Below are positions 1 to 8,715 of a stretch of DNA of 64,000 bases, one piece after another (the stretch's first letter is position 1; the number at the start of each line of letters is the position of its first letter). A program made the position numbers and the translations under genes. The notes beneath the pieces are model-generated. The model worked only from the letters and a program-made list of their open reading frames with translations. It made no database searches and was not told the DNA's origin. The stretch covers positions 52,444-116,443 of the forward strand of contig JAIXWG010000001.1 in the NCBI GenBank assembly GCA_027482245.1, written 5' to 3'. The DNA is from Acetobacteraceae bacterium. Its GTDB lineage: Bacteria > Pseudomonadota > Alphaproteobacteria > Acetobacterales > Acetobacteraceae.

Positions 1-361
1 GGGACGGATAGGGCTGGATGCCGCCGAATTCCCGCAGGGTCGCCAGCTTCTCCCGCTGCTGCCGGCCGAACAGATAGTTGATGGCGTGGAAGACCGGCCC
101 CGCATGCGGCTTCACCGCGACGCGGTCCTGCGGGCGCAGCACCTCGAAATACAGGGCCGCCAGGATGGAGACGGAGGAGGCGCAGGAAGCCTGGTGCCCG
201 CCGACCTTCAGCCCGTCCCGGTTCGGGCGGATGTGGTTGGCGTTGTGGATCATCCAGGCCGAGAGCCAGAGCAGCTTCCGCTCCAGCTGGTGCAGCACGC
301 GGAGGCGATGCGATTCCGCCAGGGGCGAGGCGTCCTGGCGGATCGGGCGTTCAGCGGTCAT
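1..361 (-). CDS. Transketolase-like protein, N-terminal fragment (runs off left edge)
   Basis: This is the first 120 residues of a larger protein whose remainder lies left of the window. The start is an ATG preceded by a strong GAGGAGG ribosome site. The residues match the start of the bacterial transketolase / pyruvate-dehydrogenase-E1-like thiamine-diphosphate family: 'GLKVGGHQASCASS', then 'KPHAGPVFHAINYLFGRQ' and 'FGGIQPYPS' near the edge. Family members are close to 780 residues, so only the start of the thiamine-binding domain is visible. The exact substrate (pyruvate or sugar phosphate) cannot be decided from this piece. Confidence 0.8.
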   Translation of the reverse strand, partial: MTAERPIRQDASPLAESHRLRVLHQLERKLLWLSAWMIHNANHIRPNRDGLKVGGHQASCASSVSILAALYFEVLRPQDRVAVKPHAGPVFHAINYLFGRQQREKLATLREFGGIQPYPS

Positions 362-421
362 CCTCGCCTCCTCTGGTTCACCGCGCGAAGATAGGGGGTC
401 GCGCCGGTCAAGCGAAGCACC

Positions 422-1612
422 TCAGGGGGGCGCCCGCCACCAGCGCCTTGTCACGGCCAGCGCCACCAGCCCCTCCGTCCCCATCAGCGCGGTGGCCGCC
501 GGCGCGCCGATCCAATCCGCCATCAGGCCGAGATGGAGGAACCCCAGCAGGCCGAGGCCGACGCAGACCGACAGCACGCCGAGCGCGCGGCTGCGTTCCT
601 CCGCCGGCGTGGCGATATAGACCAGCGTCGCCTGCATGGTGGCGAAGCCCGCGCCGCCCGCGCCCATCAGCACCAGCGCCGTGCCGGCAGGGATGACGCC
701 GGGCGCCAGGGCGAAGGCCGTCGCCATGGCGCAATAGGTGGCGCAGCCGCCGATATAGACCGCCCGGTACCAATGCGCTGGCGCCCGCGCCGCCAGCAGC
801 ATGGCGGCGAAGAAGGCGCCGACGCCGTCCATGCTGGCCAGCAGCCCGACGCCATCAGGCCCCAGCCCCAGCGTCCCCGCGCCGATCACCGGCACCATGG
901 AATTCGCAGGCCAGCCGAACAAATTGTAGATGATCGTCACGATCAGCACGCCGCGCATGCTGGGCTGGCGCAGCACCAGGGCGAAGCTCTCCCGCGTGTC
1001 CCGGATGATGGAAAGCGGCCGCTTCGTCACCGTGCTGCGGTGGCGCACCCGCAGCGCAGCCGCGGCCGCGCAGGCATAGAGGACGAAGGACAGGAAGAAG
1101 GCCGCCGCCGGCCCCTGCGCCGCCAGGATCGTGCCCCCCAGCGCCGGGCCCGCGACGCGGCTGGCATTGTTCGCCACCACGTCGAGCGACATGGCGGAGG
1201 CCATGCGCGTGGTGCCCACGATCTCCCCCAGCATCATCCGGCGCACGGGGTTGTCGGTGGCCCAGGCGATGCCGGAGACGAAGCAGGCCAGCCCCAGCAG
1301 CCAGACCGGCGGCCTGCCCGCCAGGCAGAGCGCGACAAGCCCCGCCGCCACCAGCGCCTGGCAGCACACCACCGCGACCAGCGCGTGCCGCCGCTGCACC
1401 CGGTCCGCCGCCACGCCGAGCGTCGCGCCGAACAGCCCCATGGGCAGCAGCCGCACCAGCGTCATCGCGGCAACCAGGAAGGGGGAGCGCGTCTGGTCAT
1501 AGACCACGACGGCGATGACCAGCATCTCCAGCCACCGCGCGATGGAGATGAAGGAGCCGACGAGCCAGATGCGCCGGAAATCCGGCACCCCCAGCACCCC
1601 TGTCGTTGTCAC
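422..1612 (-). CDS. MFS transporter, probable exporter
   Basis: A 396-residue hydrophobic protein with the length and pattern of a twelve-helix major facilitator of the EntS/MFS_3 type. The loop between helices 2 and 3 reads 'GVAADRVQRRHAL', a variant of the MFS motif A G-x-x-x-D-R-x-G-R-R. I placed the start at a GTG (codon 1610-1612) with AGGGA close upstream. The open frame runs 51 codons further, but that extension is Arg/Ala/Cys-rich and not transporter-like. Members of this group export siderophores or drugs; the substrate is unknown here. It faces away from the FkbM gene. Confidence 0.75.
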   Translation of the reverse strand: MTTTGVLGVPDFRRIWLVGSFISIARWLEMLVIAVVVYDQTRSPFLVAAMTLVRLLPMGLFGATLGVAADRVQRRHALVAVVCCQALVAAGLVALCLAGRPPVWLLGLACFVSGIAWATDNPVRRMMLGEIVGTTRMASAMSLDVVANNASRVAGPALGGTILAAQGPAAAFFLSFVLYACAAAAALRVRHRSTVTKRPLSIIRDTRESFALVLRQPSMRGVLIVTIIYNLFGWPANSMVPVIGAGTLGLGPDGVGLLASMDGVGAFFAAMLLAARAPAHWYRAVYIGGCATYCAMATAFALAPGVIPAGTALVLMGAGGAGFATMQATLVYIATPAEERSRALGVLSVCVGLGLLGFLHLGLMADWIGAPAATALMGTEGLVALAVTRRWWRAPP

Positions 1613-1993
1613 TCCCTGGAACAAGGCGGACCCGGCGTTGTTCCGCCCATCCTTGCCGGGATCGGCCGCGCCCTCAATCCACCGGGCTGCGCGCCGGGCG
1701 CGGGTCGCGCAGGCCCACGATGCATTGCACGGCCCGGGTCGGTGGCACAGCCTACACCCGACCACGGCGCCGGTACCGCCCGCGCCGGTTCCACCATGGA
1801 CGCGCCCTCACGCAGGGTCATCGTCAAGGCCGGAGAGGCGCCGCCCCTGTCGCGCAGTCGAACCGGCAAGCCATCGTTGCCGGGTGGTCTGTGAAACGGA
1901 ATGCCAAACGTCGGGCTGTCCCCTATCGTGAGGAATGCGGTATGCACGACGGTGCCGCCAGGCATGAGCTAGAAGTTGCGACGGAGCACCAGG
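1613..1993. other. Intergenic stretch without a supported gene
   Basis: About 380 bases between the divergent MFS and FkbM genes. Open frames here lack any recognisable family pattern. The only structure I see is the inverted repeat next to the MFS start, listed separately. No tRNA or terminator is evident. Confidence 0.5.
1618..1644. promoter_or_regulatory. Inverted repeat in the MFS leader
   Basis: GGAACAA (1618-1624) and TTGTTCC (1638-1644) form a perfect 7-bp inverted repeat with a 13-base spacer. It begins six bases upstream of the proposed GTG start of the MFS gene. A second, overlapping pair, GGCGGA/TCCGCC, could form an alternative stem. It may be an operator or a leader hairpin; no regulator is identified. 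Confidence 0.3.
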
Positions 1994-3159
1994 ATGCAGC
2001 TTGATCACCGGCTGATCTACGATATCGGCCTGCACAGGGGCGAAGACACAGACTTCTACCTGAAGAAGGGCTATCGCGTCGTTGCGTTCGATGCCAATCC
2101 GGCTCTCATCGAAACCGCCCAACGCCGATACGCCAAGCACATCGCGGCGGGCGAGGTCACCCTCATCGAAGGCGCGATCGCGCCAGAGACCGAGAACGGC
2201 AAGGTCTCGTTCTTCCTGAACAGCAAGACCTCCGAGTGGGGGACGATCGACAGCGACTGGGTGGCCAGGAACACGGCCCGGGGCACGCACGTCACGCGCA
2301 TCGACGTCGCCCGGATCGATATCGCCACCACCTTCAGGCAGGCATCCCCTACTACCTCAAGATCGACATCGAAGGCGCCGACGGGCTGGTGCTGGAGGCG
2401 TTGCGCGACCTTCCGGAGCGCCCGCAATTCGTCTCCATCGAGTTGAATTCGGTCGACATGGCCCAGAACCGGGCCTGCATCGCGCTTCTTCGTGAACTCG
2501 GCTACCAGCAGTTCAAGCTGGTCCCACAGAAGATCATCGCGAATACCCGCGTGCAGGTCACAGACCTGCAGGGCAGGCCCTTCGAACACGTGTTCAGCCG
2601 CGGCGCCTCCGGCGTCTTCGGCGATGATCTCGAAGGCACTTGGCTCAGCGAAGACGCCCTGCTCGGCGCGCTGCGCCCGCCATTCGCGGAGTGGCAGGAC
2701 ATCCATGCCACGCTGACGCCCACCGACCTTGTCAATGTCGCCATCGACCGTCCCGCGACGCAAAGCTCGACCTCGGAATGGTCGACGAACCGGGACCCGA
2801 CCGTCGACGCGCGCGTGGCCAATAACGGCGACACGACCTCCGGCACGTTCTTCCACACCGACGCCGAGGAGGCGCCCTGGTGGCGGGTCGAACTCGAGAA
2901 GCCGACGATCGTCGAGAAGGTGGTCATCTTCAACCGCGCGACCCTGCGGGAACGACTGCTGAAGCTGACCGTCCTTGGGTCCGCTGACGGCAAGGAATGG
3001 TTTCCGCTGTGCGCGAAGACGGACGACGCGCCGTTCTCTGTCTTCGCCGCACAGGCCCAGCCGCAGCCGCCGGTACGCTTCGTGCTCGTCCGGAAGGACC
3101 AGCCGGGCTTCCTGCACTTCGAGGAATGCCAGGTCTTCGCCAAGCCCGATCGCGGCTGA
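1994..3159 (+). pseudogene. FkbM-family methyltransferase with C-terminal F5/8-type C domain, frameshifted
   Basis: The protein is split between two frames. The first starts at ATG 1994 (GGAG seven bases upstream) and gives 'IYDIGLHRGEDTDFYLKKG' and 'FDANP', the SAM-binding motif I and acidic strand 2 of FkbM methyltransferases. From 2341 the family continues in the -1 frame with 'GIPYYLKIDIEGADGLVLE', the diagnostic FkbM segment. The junction reads CAGGCATC where CAGGGCATC would restore one frame, so a single G appears lost from a GGG run. The last ~130 residues ('ATQSSTSEW', 'PWWRVELEKPTIVEKVVIF') are a discoidin-like carbohydrate-binding domain. FkbM enzymes O-methylate sugars or natural products. 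It is either a real one-base lesion or a sequencing error. Confidence 0.8.
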
Positions 3160-3176
3160 TCGGCGCAAGCCCAAGC

Positions 3177-3211
3177 GCTTGACGGGCAGGCCCGGTCGGC
3201 TCCCGTCAAGC
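3177..3211 (+). terminator. Hairpin after the FkbM gene
   Basis: GCTTGACGGG (3177-3186) pairs perfectly with CCCGTCAAGC (3202-3211) 17 bases after the FkbM stop. There is no T-run after it, so it is a candidate terminator or 3' stabiliser rather than a canonical intrinsic terminator. Confidence 0.45.
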
Positions 3212-3420
3212 CGCCAGCCGATTATCGGCGGCACCCGTTAACAGTCGTCGGCGTTCGCGTGAGGCAGCGCAGCAGGGCGCGTCGCCGGCCCTGCCCCCCC
3301 CGGAGAACACCGGCGACGGAGGGTTTGCGGGGGTGTAGTTCGCAGCGCAGGGCCGCGTGACCGCCGCGGCGGACGCGGCCGAAGCCTGGCGCGTCCTGCC
3401 TGCCGGTTCCCGAACAACCC

Positions 3421-4002
3421 CTACTCCGCCCCGCGCAGGGCCACCACGCCCGCTGCGCAATGCGCGACCCAGGCCTCCGGCGCCTCCAGCCGCAGCGTGG
3501 CGGCCAGCAGGTCGCACAGCATCCGGCCCCGAACCGGCCAGGCTTCCGACGACGGCGGCGGCGCGCCGGGCCGGACCAGCGGCCTGGCCATGTCGAGGGC
3601 GATCGACACCGTCACCCCCTCCGCCACCGGTGCCACGCCCTCCGGCCCCAGCACCACCAGCACGCCGGCATCCCCCCGCAGCGCCGCCACCACCGCCTGC
3701 AGCCGCGCGAAGGGCGGGTTGAGGTCCACCACCGCCGCGCCGGCGCCGGAGAGCGCCTGCGCCAGCCGGTCCCTGAGCCCCGGCGGCCAGGCGGTGGAGG
3801 GCGCCAGCACCACCATGGCATCCCCCGCCTGCCAGCCCGCCGGCCGCATGGCGATGCCGAGCGGCGTCGCCGCGGCGTCCGCCGGCCACAGGGGTTCATC
3901 CAGCGGGAAGCCGTCGGCCGCGTCCTGCGCCAGGCCGGCGCCGCCCAGCGCCAGGGCCGCCACCATCGCCGCCACGCCGCGCCACCACCGCCCCATCGCC
4001 AT
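3421..4002 (-). CDS. Hypothetical secreted protein, 193 aa
   Basis: I do not recognise the family. The N-terminus is basic, then hydrophobic ('VAAMVAALALGGAGLAQ'), a Sec signal peptide with probable cleavage after 'GLA'. The mature part is Ala/Val-rich with alternating strand and helix character and two cysteines near the C-terminus that could form a disulfide. A second ATG two codons downstream is an equally good start. It lies downstream of the MCD unit on the same strand with a 109-base gap. Confidence 0.6.
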   Translation of the reverse strand: MAMGRWWRGVAAMVAALALGGAGLAQDAADGFPLDEPLWPADAAATPLGIAMRPAGWQAGDAMVVLAPSTAWPPGLRDRLAQALSGAGAAVVDLNPPFARLQAVVAALRGDAGVLVVLGPEGVAPVAEGVTVSIALDMARPLVRPGAPPPSSEAWPVRGRMLCDLLAATLRLEAPEAWVAHCAAGVVALRGAE

Positions 4003-4111
4003 CCTCCGCCCCTCGGTTGCGGGGCAGAGGCTGGCGGCAGGGGCGGGTCGGGGTCCCGAAGGCGGGGGGAAGCCGCGCCGAAATCAGTCCGAAATCAGCG
4101 GCGGGGCAGCG

Positions 4112-4570
4112 CTATTCCAGCGTGACCGTCACCAGCAGGACCGCCACCGGATGCGGCGGATTGCGGTGCACGGCGTCATTCGCCGGCAGGGAACGGTCCG
4201 CATTCACGTGCAGCGAAATCTCCCGGGTCATGCGGGAGGCCTGGCGGAGGTCGATGACGGCGACGCCGGACCGGCCCGTCGGCGTCAGCGACGCCACCGG
4301 CTGCCCCGGCAGGTCCGGGATGACATGCAGGCGGAGAGTCGTGCCGAGGTTCTCCGCCGCCAGCAGAGTCGCCACCGGCCGCCCATCCAGCACCAGCGCG
4401 GTCGGCGCCAGGCAGGGCGTGTCGGGCACGCAGCGCAGCGCGGCGCGCTCCTCGAAGCGCCCATCCTCCACCCGCTGCTCCACCAGTACGCGCAGCACAG
4501 GCCGTTCCTGCGCCAGCGCGGGACCGGCGATCAGCATCGCCGCCAGGGCGACGCCGGGTGAAAGCCTCAC
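4112..4570 (-). CDS. Hypothetical exported protein, 152 aa
   Basis: The GTG start overlaps the TGA of the malonyl-CoA decarboxylase gene (GTGA), so it is translationally coupled to it. The first 20 residues ('MRLSPGVALAAMLIAGPALA') form a Sec signal peptide ending in an ALA-type cleavage site. The mature protein has one cysteine pair ('RCVPDTPCLAP') and predicted beta strands. I do not recognise the family. Coupling to MCD is the only functional clue and may not be meaningful. Confidence 0.65.
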   Translation of the reverse strand: MRLSPGVALAAMLIAGPALAQERPVLRVLVEQRVEDGRFEERAALRCVPDTPCLAPTALVLDGRPVATLLAAENLGTTLRLHVIPDLPGQPVASLTPTGRSGVAVIDLRQASRMTREISLHVNADRSLPANDAVHRNPPHPVAVLLVTVTLE

Positions 4571-6003
4571 ACGAACCCCTTCGCCAGCTTGCGGATGGCG
4601 GAGGACGCCGCGCGCCGCCCCTCCCCCGCATACTCCTCGTGATAGTCCTCGATCTTCGCGGGATCGTAGCGGTAGTTCACCATCAGGCCGAAGGACTCGC
4701 GAAAGCCCTTCTCGGAGGTATCGGCACGCCAGTTCAGCCGCTCGACCCGCGCGCCGTTGGACAGGTGGAAATGCGCGACCGGGTCGCGGGCGCGCCTGGC
4801 GCTGCGGCCGCTCTCCGCCAGCAGGTAGCGGGCGCAGGCACGCATCAGGATGGGTTCCAGCGCCTTGCCCAGCGGCTCCTCCCGCCCCGGCGGGCGGCGG
4901 GCCAGGATGCGGCGCAGCGTCTGGGAAGGCGTCTCCGGCGTCGCCACCTCGCCCGCCGGCCCCGCGATGGCCAACTCCGCCGGCACCAGCGCGCGCAGCG
5001 CCGCCGCCTCCTCCTCCGTCACCAGCGCCACGTCGCCGGCATCGAGCTTCCCTTCCATCCACCGCCGGAAACCGGGGATGGGGGAGAGGGTGGCGAAGCA
5101 GTCGAGGTTGCCGAACTCGGCGCTCAGCAATTCCACCACCCGCTTGATGAGGAAGTTGCCGAAGGAGATGCCATCGAGCCCGCGCTGGCAGTTGTTGATG
5201 GAGTAGAAGACCGCGGTATCGGCCGTCTTCGGGTCCTGCACCGGCGCCTTCTCGTCCAGCAGCCCCTGCACGCTGGCGGCCATGCCCTCCACCAGCGCGA
5301 CCTCGACGAAGATCAGCGGCTCATCCGGCATGCGAGGGTGGAAGAAGGCGTAGCAGCGGCGATCGGAATCGAGCCGGTTCTTCAGGTCCCGCCAGGTGCG
5401 GATGCGGTGCACCGCCTCATACCCCACCAGCTTCTCCAGCAGCATGGCCGGCGATGCCCAGTCGATGCGGCGCAGCTCCAGGAAGCCGACGTCGAACCAG
5501 CCGGCGAGCAGGGTGCGGAAATCGGCCTCCAGCGCCTGCAGCAGGGGGTCGCCCTCCATCCGCGCCATCAGGTCGGCGCGCAGGTCCACCAGGAACTTCA
5601 CCCCGTCCGGGATGGTGGTGAACTGCGTCAGCAGGCGCTGGCGCGGCGGTTCCAGCACGCGGCGCAGCGCCGCCTTGGCCGCCGCACGTTCCGCCACATC
5701 CGTCGCGGCCGCGACGCGGTTCCAGGCAGCCGACACCGCCTGCGCGTCCGAGTCGAAGCCGGCCAGGGCGCGCAGGAACTCGCCGCGTTCCGCATGGTCC
5801 GCGGCCAGGTAGGCCTGCGCCAGGCGCGCGGCGCGGGACCGGGCGGAGACCTCGCCACCGCGGGCCTCCAGGCAGGCGCGCATCTGGGCGGCGAAGCCAT
5901 CATCCTCCCCGCCCGTGACCGAGGACGCCATGTCCCGCCACAGCGTGGTCACGCGGCGAAGCGCGCGGTCGAAAAGCCCGGCGGGGGCGGCAAGGTCCGA
6001 CAT
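4567..6003 (-). CDS. Malonyl-CoA decarboxylase
   Basis: The 478-residue protein decarboxylates malonyl-CoA to acetyl-CoA (EC 4.1.1.9) in the cytoplasm, normally linking malonate use or fatty-acid balance to acetyl-CoA. Family hallmarks are visible: an alpha-helical N-terminal region to about residue 170, then 'HPRMPDEPLIFVEVAL', 'VFYSINNCQRGL' and 'ISFGNFLIKRVVEL' in the GNAT-like catalytic domain. The length fits the family. The ATG at 6003 sits six bases after AAGGA; a GTG codon directly before it is less well spaced. It lies 21 bases downstream of nnr. No malonyl-CoA synthetase (matB) is adjacent. Confidence 0.9.
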   Translation of the reverse strand: MSDLAAPAGLFDRALRRVTTLWRDMASSVTGGEDDGFAAQMRACLEARGGEVSARSRAARLAQAYLAADHAERGEFLRALAGFDSDAQAVSAAWNRVAAATDVAERAAAKAALRRVLEPPRQRLLTQFTTIPDGVKFLVDLRADLMARMEGDPLLQALEADFRTLLAGWFDVGFLELRRIDWASPAMLLEKLVGYEAVHRIRTWRDLKNRLDSDRRCYAFFHPRMPDEPLIFVEVALVEGMAASVQGLLDEKAPVQDPKTADTAVFYSINNCQRGLDGISFGNFLIKRVVELLSAEFGNLDCFATLSPIPGFRRWMEGKLDAGDVALVTEEEAAALRALVPAELAIAGPAGEVATPETPSQTLRRILARRPPGREEPLGKALEPILMRACARYLLAESGRSARRARDPVAHFHLSNGARVERLNWRADTSEKGFRESFGLMVNYRYDPAKIEDYHEEYAGEGRRAASSAIRKLAKGFV

Positions 6004-6024
6004 CACGGATCCTTTCTGCGTGTT

Positions 6025-7488
6025 TCAATCACTCTGCCCGAGAAGCCCCCGCGGCGTCGAGCAACCTTGCCGAGAGGAGAGGCGGGCCGAGAGGATGGAT
6101 GGCAAGTGGTCCGCGATGTCCTCCGCCACCAGCCCCGGGCCGATCCGTGTCGCGGCCTCCCCATGCAGGAAGCAGGCGGCGCAGGCGGCCTCGAAGGGGG
6201 GCATGCCCTGGGCGAGCAGCCCGGCCGTGATGCCCGCCAGCACATCCCCCGTGCCGCCGGTGGCAAGCCAGGGGGGCGCATTGGCGTTGATCGCGACGCG
6301 CCCCTCGGGGGCGGCGATGATCGTGTCCGCGCCCTTCAGCAGCACGACCGCGCCGGTGCGGGCGGCGGCGGCGCGGACCGCGGCGATCCGGTCCTCCCCC
6401 GGCGGGCCGAAGACGGCGGAAAACTCGCCGGCATGGGGCGTCAGCGCCGCGGCGCCCGCCAGCGCATCCGGATCGCCGGCGGCGGCGCGCAGCGCGCCCG
6501 CATCCGCCACCACCTGCCGCCCCGCGCCCACAGCCTGGCGCAGCAGGGCGCGCGTGGCGCCATCCGGCGGCAGGCCCGGGCCGATGACCCAGGTGCCGAT
6601 GCGCGCATCGGCCAGCAGCGCGTCGGCGCCGGCCTCGCTAACCATCACGCCGGGGTCGCCCGCGCGCAGCACGGCGGCGGTCGCGGCATCCGGCGCCAGC
6701 AGGGTCAGCAGCCCCGCGCCCATGCGCCGCGCGGCGCCCGCCACCAGCCGCGCCGCCCCTGTCATCCCGGGCCCCGCCACCACCGCGACATGCCCGCGGG
6801 CGTATTTGTGGGACTCGGCGCCCGGGACCGGCAGGCGCCACAGGCCGGGCCCGTTGCGGAAGGCAAGCGGCGCGATGCCCGGCAGCACGGCGGCCGGCAG
6901 CCCGATATCGGCCAGCACCACCTCCCCGCAGAGCCCCCGGCCGGGGAACAACAGGTGCCCCGGCTTCAGGCGGAAGAAGGTCACGGTCAGCGCCGCCGCT
7001 TTCGCGAAGCCCCTGACCGCCCCCGTCGCGCCATCGACGCCGGAGGGCATGTCCACCGCCACCACCGGCGCCGTCGCCGCGCCCAGCACATCGGCCGCCA
7101 GCCCCTCCACCGGCTTCGACAGCCCCGCCCCGAACACCGCATCCACCACCAGGCCCGCCTGCGCCGCGCGCTCCGCCGAGAAGGCCACCACCGGCCCCCG
7201 CCACCGCGCGGCCATGGCGGCGGCATCGGTGCCCGGCCGGGGCGGCGCCAGTGCGGCCAGAGCGACCGGCCACCCCGCCTGGTCCAGCAGGCGCGCGATG
7301 ACGTAACCGTCGCCGCCATTGTTGCCCGGCCCCGCCAGCACCAGCGTCCGCACCGGCCGGAAGCGGCGCATCACCGCGCGGGCCACCGCCCGGCCCGCGG
7401 CCTCCATCAGTGCCAGGCCGGGGATGCCCGCCGCGATCGCCGCCGCATCGGCGCGCGCCATCTCGTCCGGTGTCAGAAGCTCGTCCAT
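6025..7488 (-). CDS. nnr: Bifunctional NAD(P)HX epimerase / ADP-dependent dehydratase
   Basis: Nnr repairs hydrated NADH and NADPH. The N-terminal YjeF epimerase domain (residues ~1-210) carries 'GPGNNGGDGYVIAR' and 'VDMPSGVDG'. The C-terminal ribokinase-like dehydratase domain (~220-470) carries 'GPGM', 'LTPHAGEF' and the nucleotide-binding 'LATGGTGDVLAG'. At 487 residues it is the usual length of the fused bacterial enzyme. It is probably first in a unit with the malonyl-CoA decarboxylase gene, only 21 bases apart. Confidence 0.95.
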   Translation of the reverse strand: MDELLTPDEMARADAAAIAAGIPGLALMEAAGRAVARAVMRRFRPVRTLVLAGPGNNGGDGYVIARLLDQAGWPVALAALAPPRPGTDAAAMAARWRGPVVAFSAERAAQAGLVVDAVFGAGLSKPVEGLAADVLGAATAPVVAVDMPSGVDGATGAVRGFAKAAALTVTFFRLKPGHLLFPGRGLCGEVVLADIGLPAAVLPGIAPLAFRNGPGLWRLPVPGAESHKYARGHVAVVAGPGMTGAARLVAGAARRMGAGLLTLLAPDAATAAVLRAGDPGVMVSEAGADALLADARIGTWVIGPGLPPDGATRALLRQAVGAGRQVVADAGALRAAAGDPDALAGAAALTPHAGEFSAVFGPPGEDRIAAVRAAAARTGAVVLLKGADTIIAAPEGRVAINANAPPWLATGGTGDVLAGITAGLLAQGMPPFEAACAACFLHGEAATRIGPGLVAEDIADHLPSILSARLSSRQGCSTPRGLLGQSD

Positions 7489-7534
7489 GCCGGCAGCCTA
7501 TCGAACCCGGGGGGCGCTGGCGCGCTGCGATCGC

Positions 7535-7906
7535 ATGAAAATCATGCTCCCCCCGACGCTCCTCGCCGCCCTGCTGGCCCTGCCCGCCGCCGCGCAGCAG
7601 CTGGACCACCAGCCCGCCACCAGTTCCCGCCCACCGCCCACCCGCATGGAAGGCGACCGCGCCGGCCCGCCCACCGCGCCGGCCCAGCCCCCCGTCGGCA
7701 CCGGCGCGCCCCGCAACGAGCCCGCCCGTACCGCGCCGCCCCCCGGCCACGCGACCATGCCGGCCCCCGCCGTGCCGAACCAGCGCCAGCCCGAACACAG
7801 CGAGGGCGCCGGCCAGGCCGGGCAATCCCCCATCCCAGCACGCCCGGGCGCCCGCCCCGACGCCAGCACCACCCGCGCCCAGGAAGGCCCGGCCCAACCC
7901 CGCTGA
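7535..7906 (+). CDS. Proline-rich secreted peptide, 123 aa
   Basis: The first ~20 residues ('MKIMLPPTLLAALLALPAAA') form a signal peptide. The rest is low-complexity Pro/Ala/Arg/Gln sequence with no cysteines or fold pattern, typical of disordered periplasmic linkers. It starts 46 bases from the divergent nnr start. The ribosome site is weak, and a second ATG at 7544 is possible. Codon use and the signal peptide support it as real, but a high-GC genome can produce such frames by chance. Confidence 0.45.
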   Translation: MKIMLPPTLLAALLALPAAAQQLDHQPATSSRPPPTRMEGDRAGPPTAPAQPPVGTGAPRNEPARTAPPPGHATMPAPAVPNQRQPEHSEGAGQAGQSPIPARPGARPDASTTRAQEGPAQPR

Positions 7907-7977
7907 AACCGGCCTTTGGCGACCGGCGTCCCAGGATTTGCTAGGCTTTGCGCGAACCGGGACATGGAGTCGCAGGC

Positions 7978-8613
7978 ATGGCCTTCATTGTGGCGGTGGC
8001 GCAGCGCAAGGGCGGCGCCGGGAAATCGACCCTCACCGCCAACCTGGCCGCGGCACTGGCCGGCAGCGGCGCCCGCGTGGCGCTGCTCGATACCGACCCC
8101 CAGCAGACCTTGGCACGCTGGGGGGCGGAGCGGGCGAAGGCCGGCAAGCGCGCCACCCACCTCGACCTTGATGCCCCCGCCGGCTGGCGCGTGCCGGCGG
8201 CGCTCGACAAGCTTCGCCGCACGCATGACTACGTGCTGCTCGACACGCCCCCCCACGCCGACACCGACGCCAAGATCGCCATCCGCGGCGCGGACCTGGT
8301 GCTGGTGCCGCTCCAGCCCTCCCCGGCCGATCTCTGGGCGATGGACGCGACGCTCGACCTGGCGCGCGGGGAAAAGCGGCCCGCCGCCATTGCCCTGAAC
8401 CGCGCCCCCGCCTCCGGCAAGCTGCTGACGATGATCCAGGCGGAGATCGCGAAGCGCGGCCTGACGCTGCTGCAGCCCGCCATCGGCAACCGCACCGGCA
8501 TCGCCCAGGCCTTCGCCGGCGGCCTCGGCGTGACCGAATCGGCGCCCAACTCCGTGGCGGCGGAGGAGATGCGGGCGCTCGCCGCGGCGCTGAAGGCGCT
8601 GCGAAACACGTGA
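7978..8613 (+). CDS. ParA-family P-loop ATPase (orphan)
   Basis: A 211-residue MinD/ParA ATPase. The deviant Walker A 'QRKGGAGKSTLTANLA' sits at residues 9-24, switch I/Walker A' as 'LLDTDPQQT', and Walker B as 'YVLLDTPPHAD'. There is no N-terminal helix-turn-helix, so it is the short type that partitions plasmids, protein clusters or chemoreceptor arrays by cycling on DNA. No ParB or parS is nearby, so the cargo is unknown. The start has GGAG eight bases upstream. Confidence 0.85.
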   Translation: MAFIVAVAQRKGGAGKSTLTANLAAALAGSGARVALLDTDPQQTLARWGAERAKAGKRATHLDLDAPAGWRVPAALDKLRRTHDYVLLDTPPHADTDAKIAIRGADLVLVPLQPSPADLWAMDATLDLARGEKRPAAIALNRAPASGKLLTMIQAEIAKRGLTLLQPAIGNRTGIAQAFAGGLGVTESAPNSVAAEEMRALAAALKALRNT

Positions 8614-8665
8614 AGCGCCCCGGCTTTGCGCCGGCCCGCCGCCGCCGCTATGGACCCCGGTCTTG

Positions 8666-8687
8666 ATCGATCACGGTCCCGATCGAT
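8666..8687. promoter_or_regulatory. Inverted repeat upstream of GNAT gene
   Basis: ATCGATC (8666-8672) and GATCGAT (8681-8687) form a 7-bp inverted repeat with an 8-base spacer, 28 bases upstream of the GNAT start codon. It is a possible operator; no regulator is assigned. Confidence 0.25.
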
Positions 8688-8715
8688 GACCGCCTGGCGC
8701 CAGGAAGCGTGACAC

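Noticed and set aside
2071..3234. A 387-codon minus-strand frame opposite the FkbM gene
   Set aside because: It tempted me because the sense gene is split, but the sense-strand FkbM and F5/8 motifs are clear and the antisense product matches nothing.
4558..7944. A 1,128-codon open frame on the plus strand
   Set aside because: It is antisense to malonyl-CoA decarboxylase and nnr, which both show full family motifs. Its product is Arg/Gly/His-rich low-complexity sequence, typical of antisense frames in GC-rich DNA.
7978..8613. Chromosome partition locus
   Set aside because: There is no parB partner, no gidA/gidB neighbourhood and no parS-like 16-base palindrome nearby; only an orphan ParA-like ATPase.
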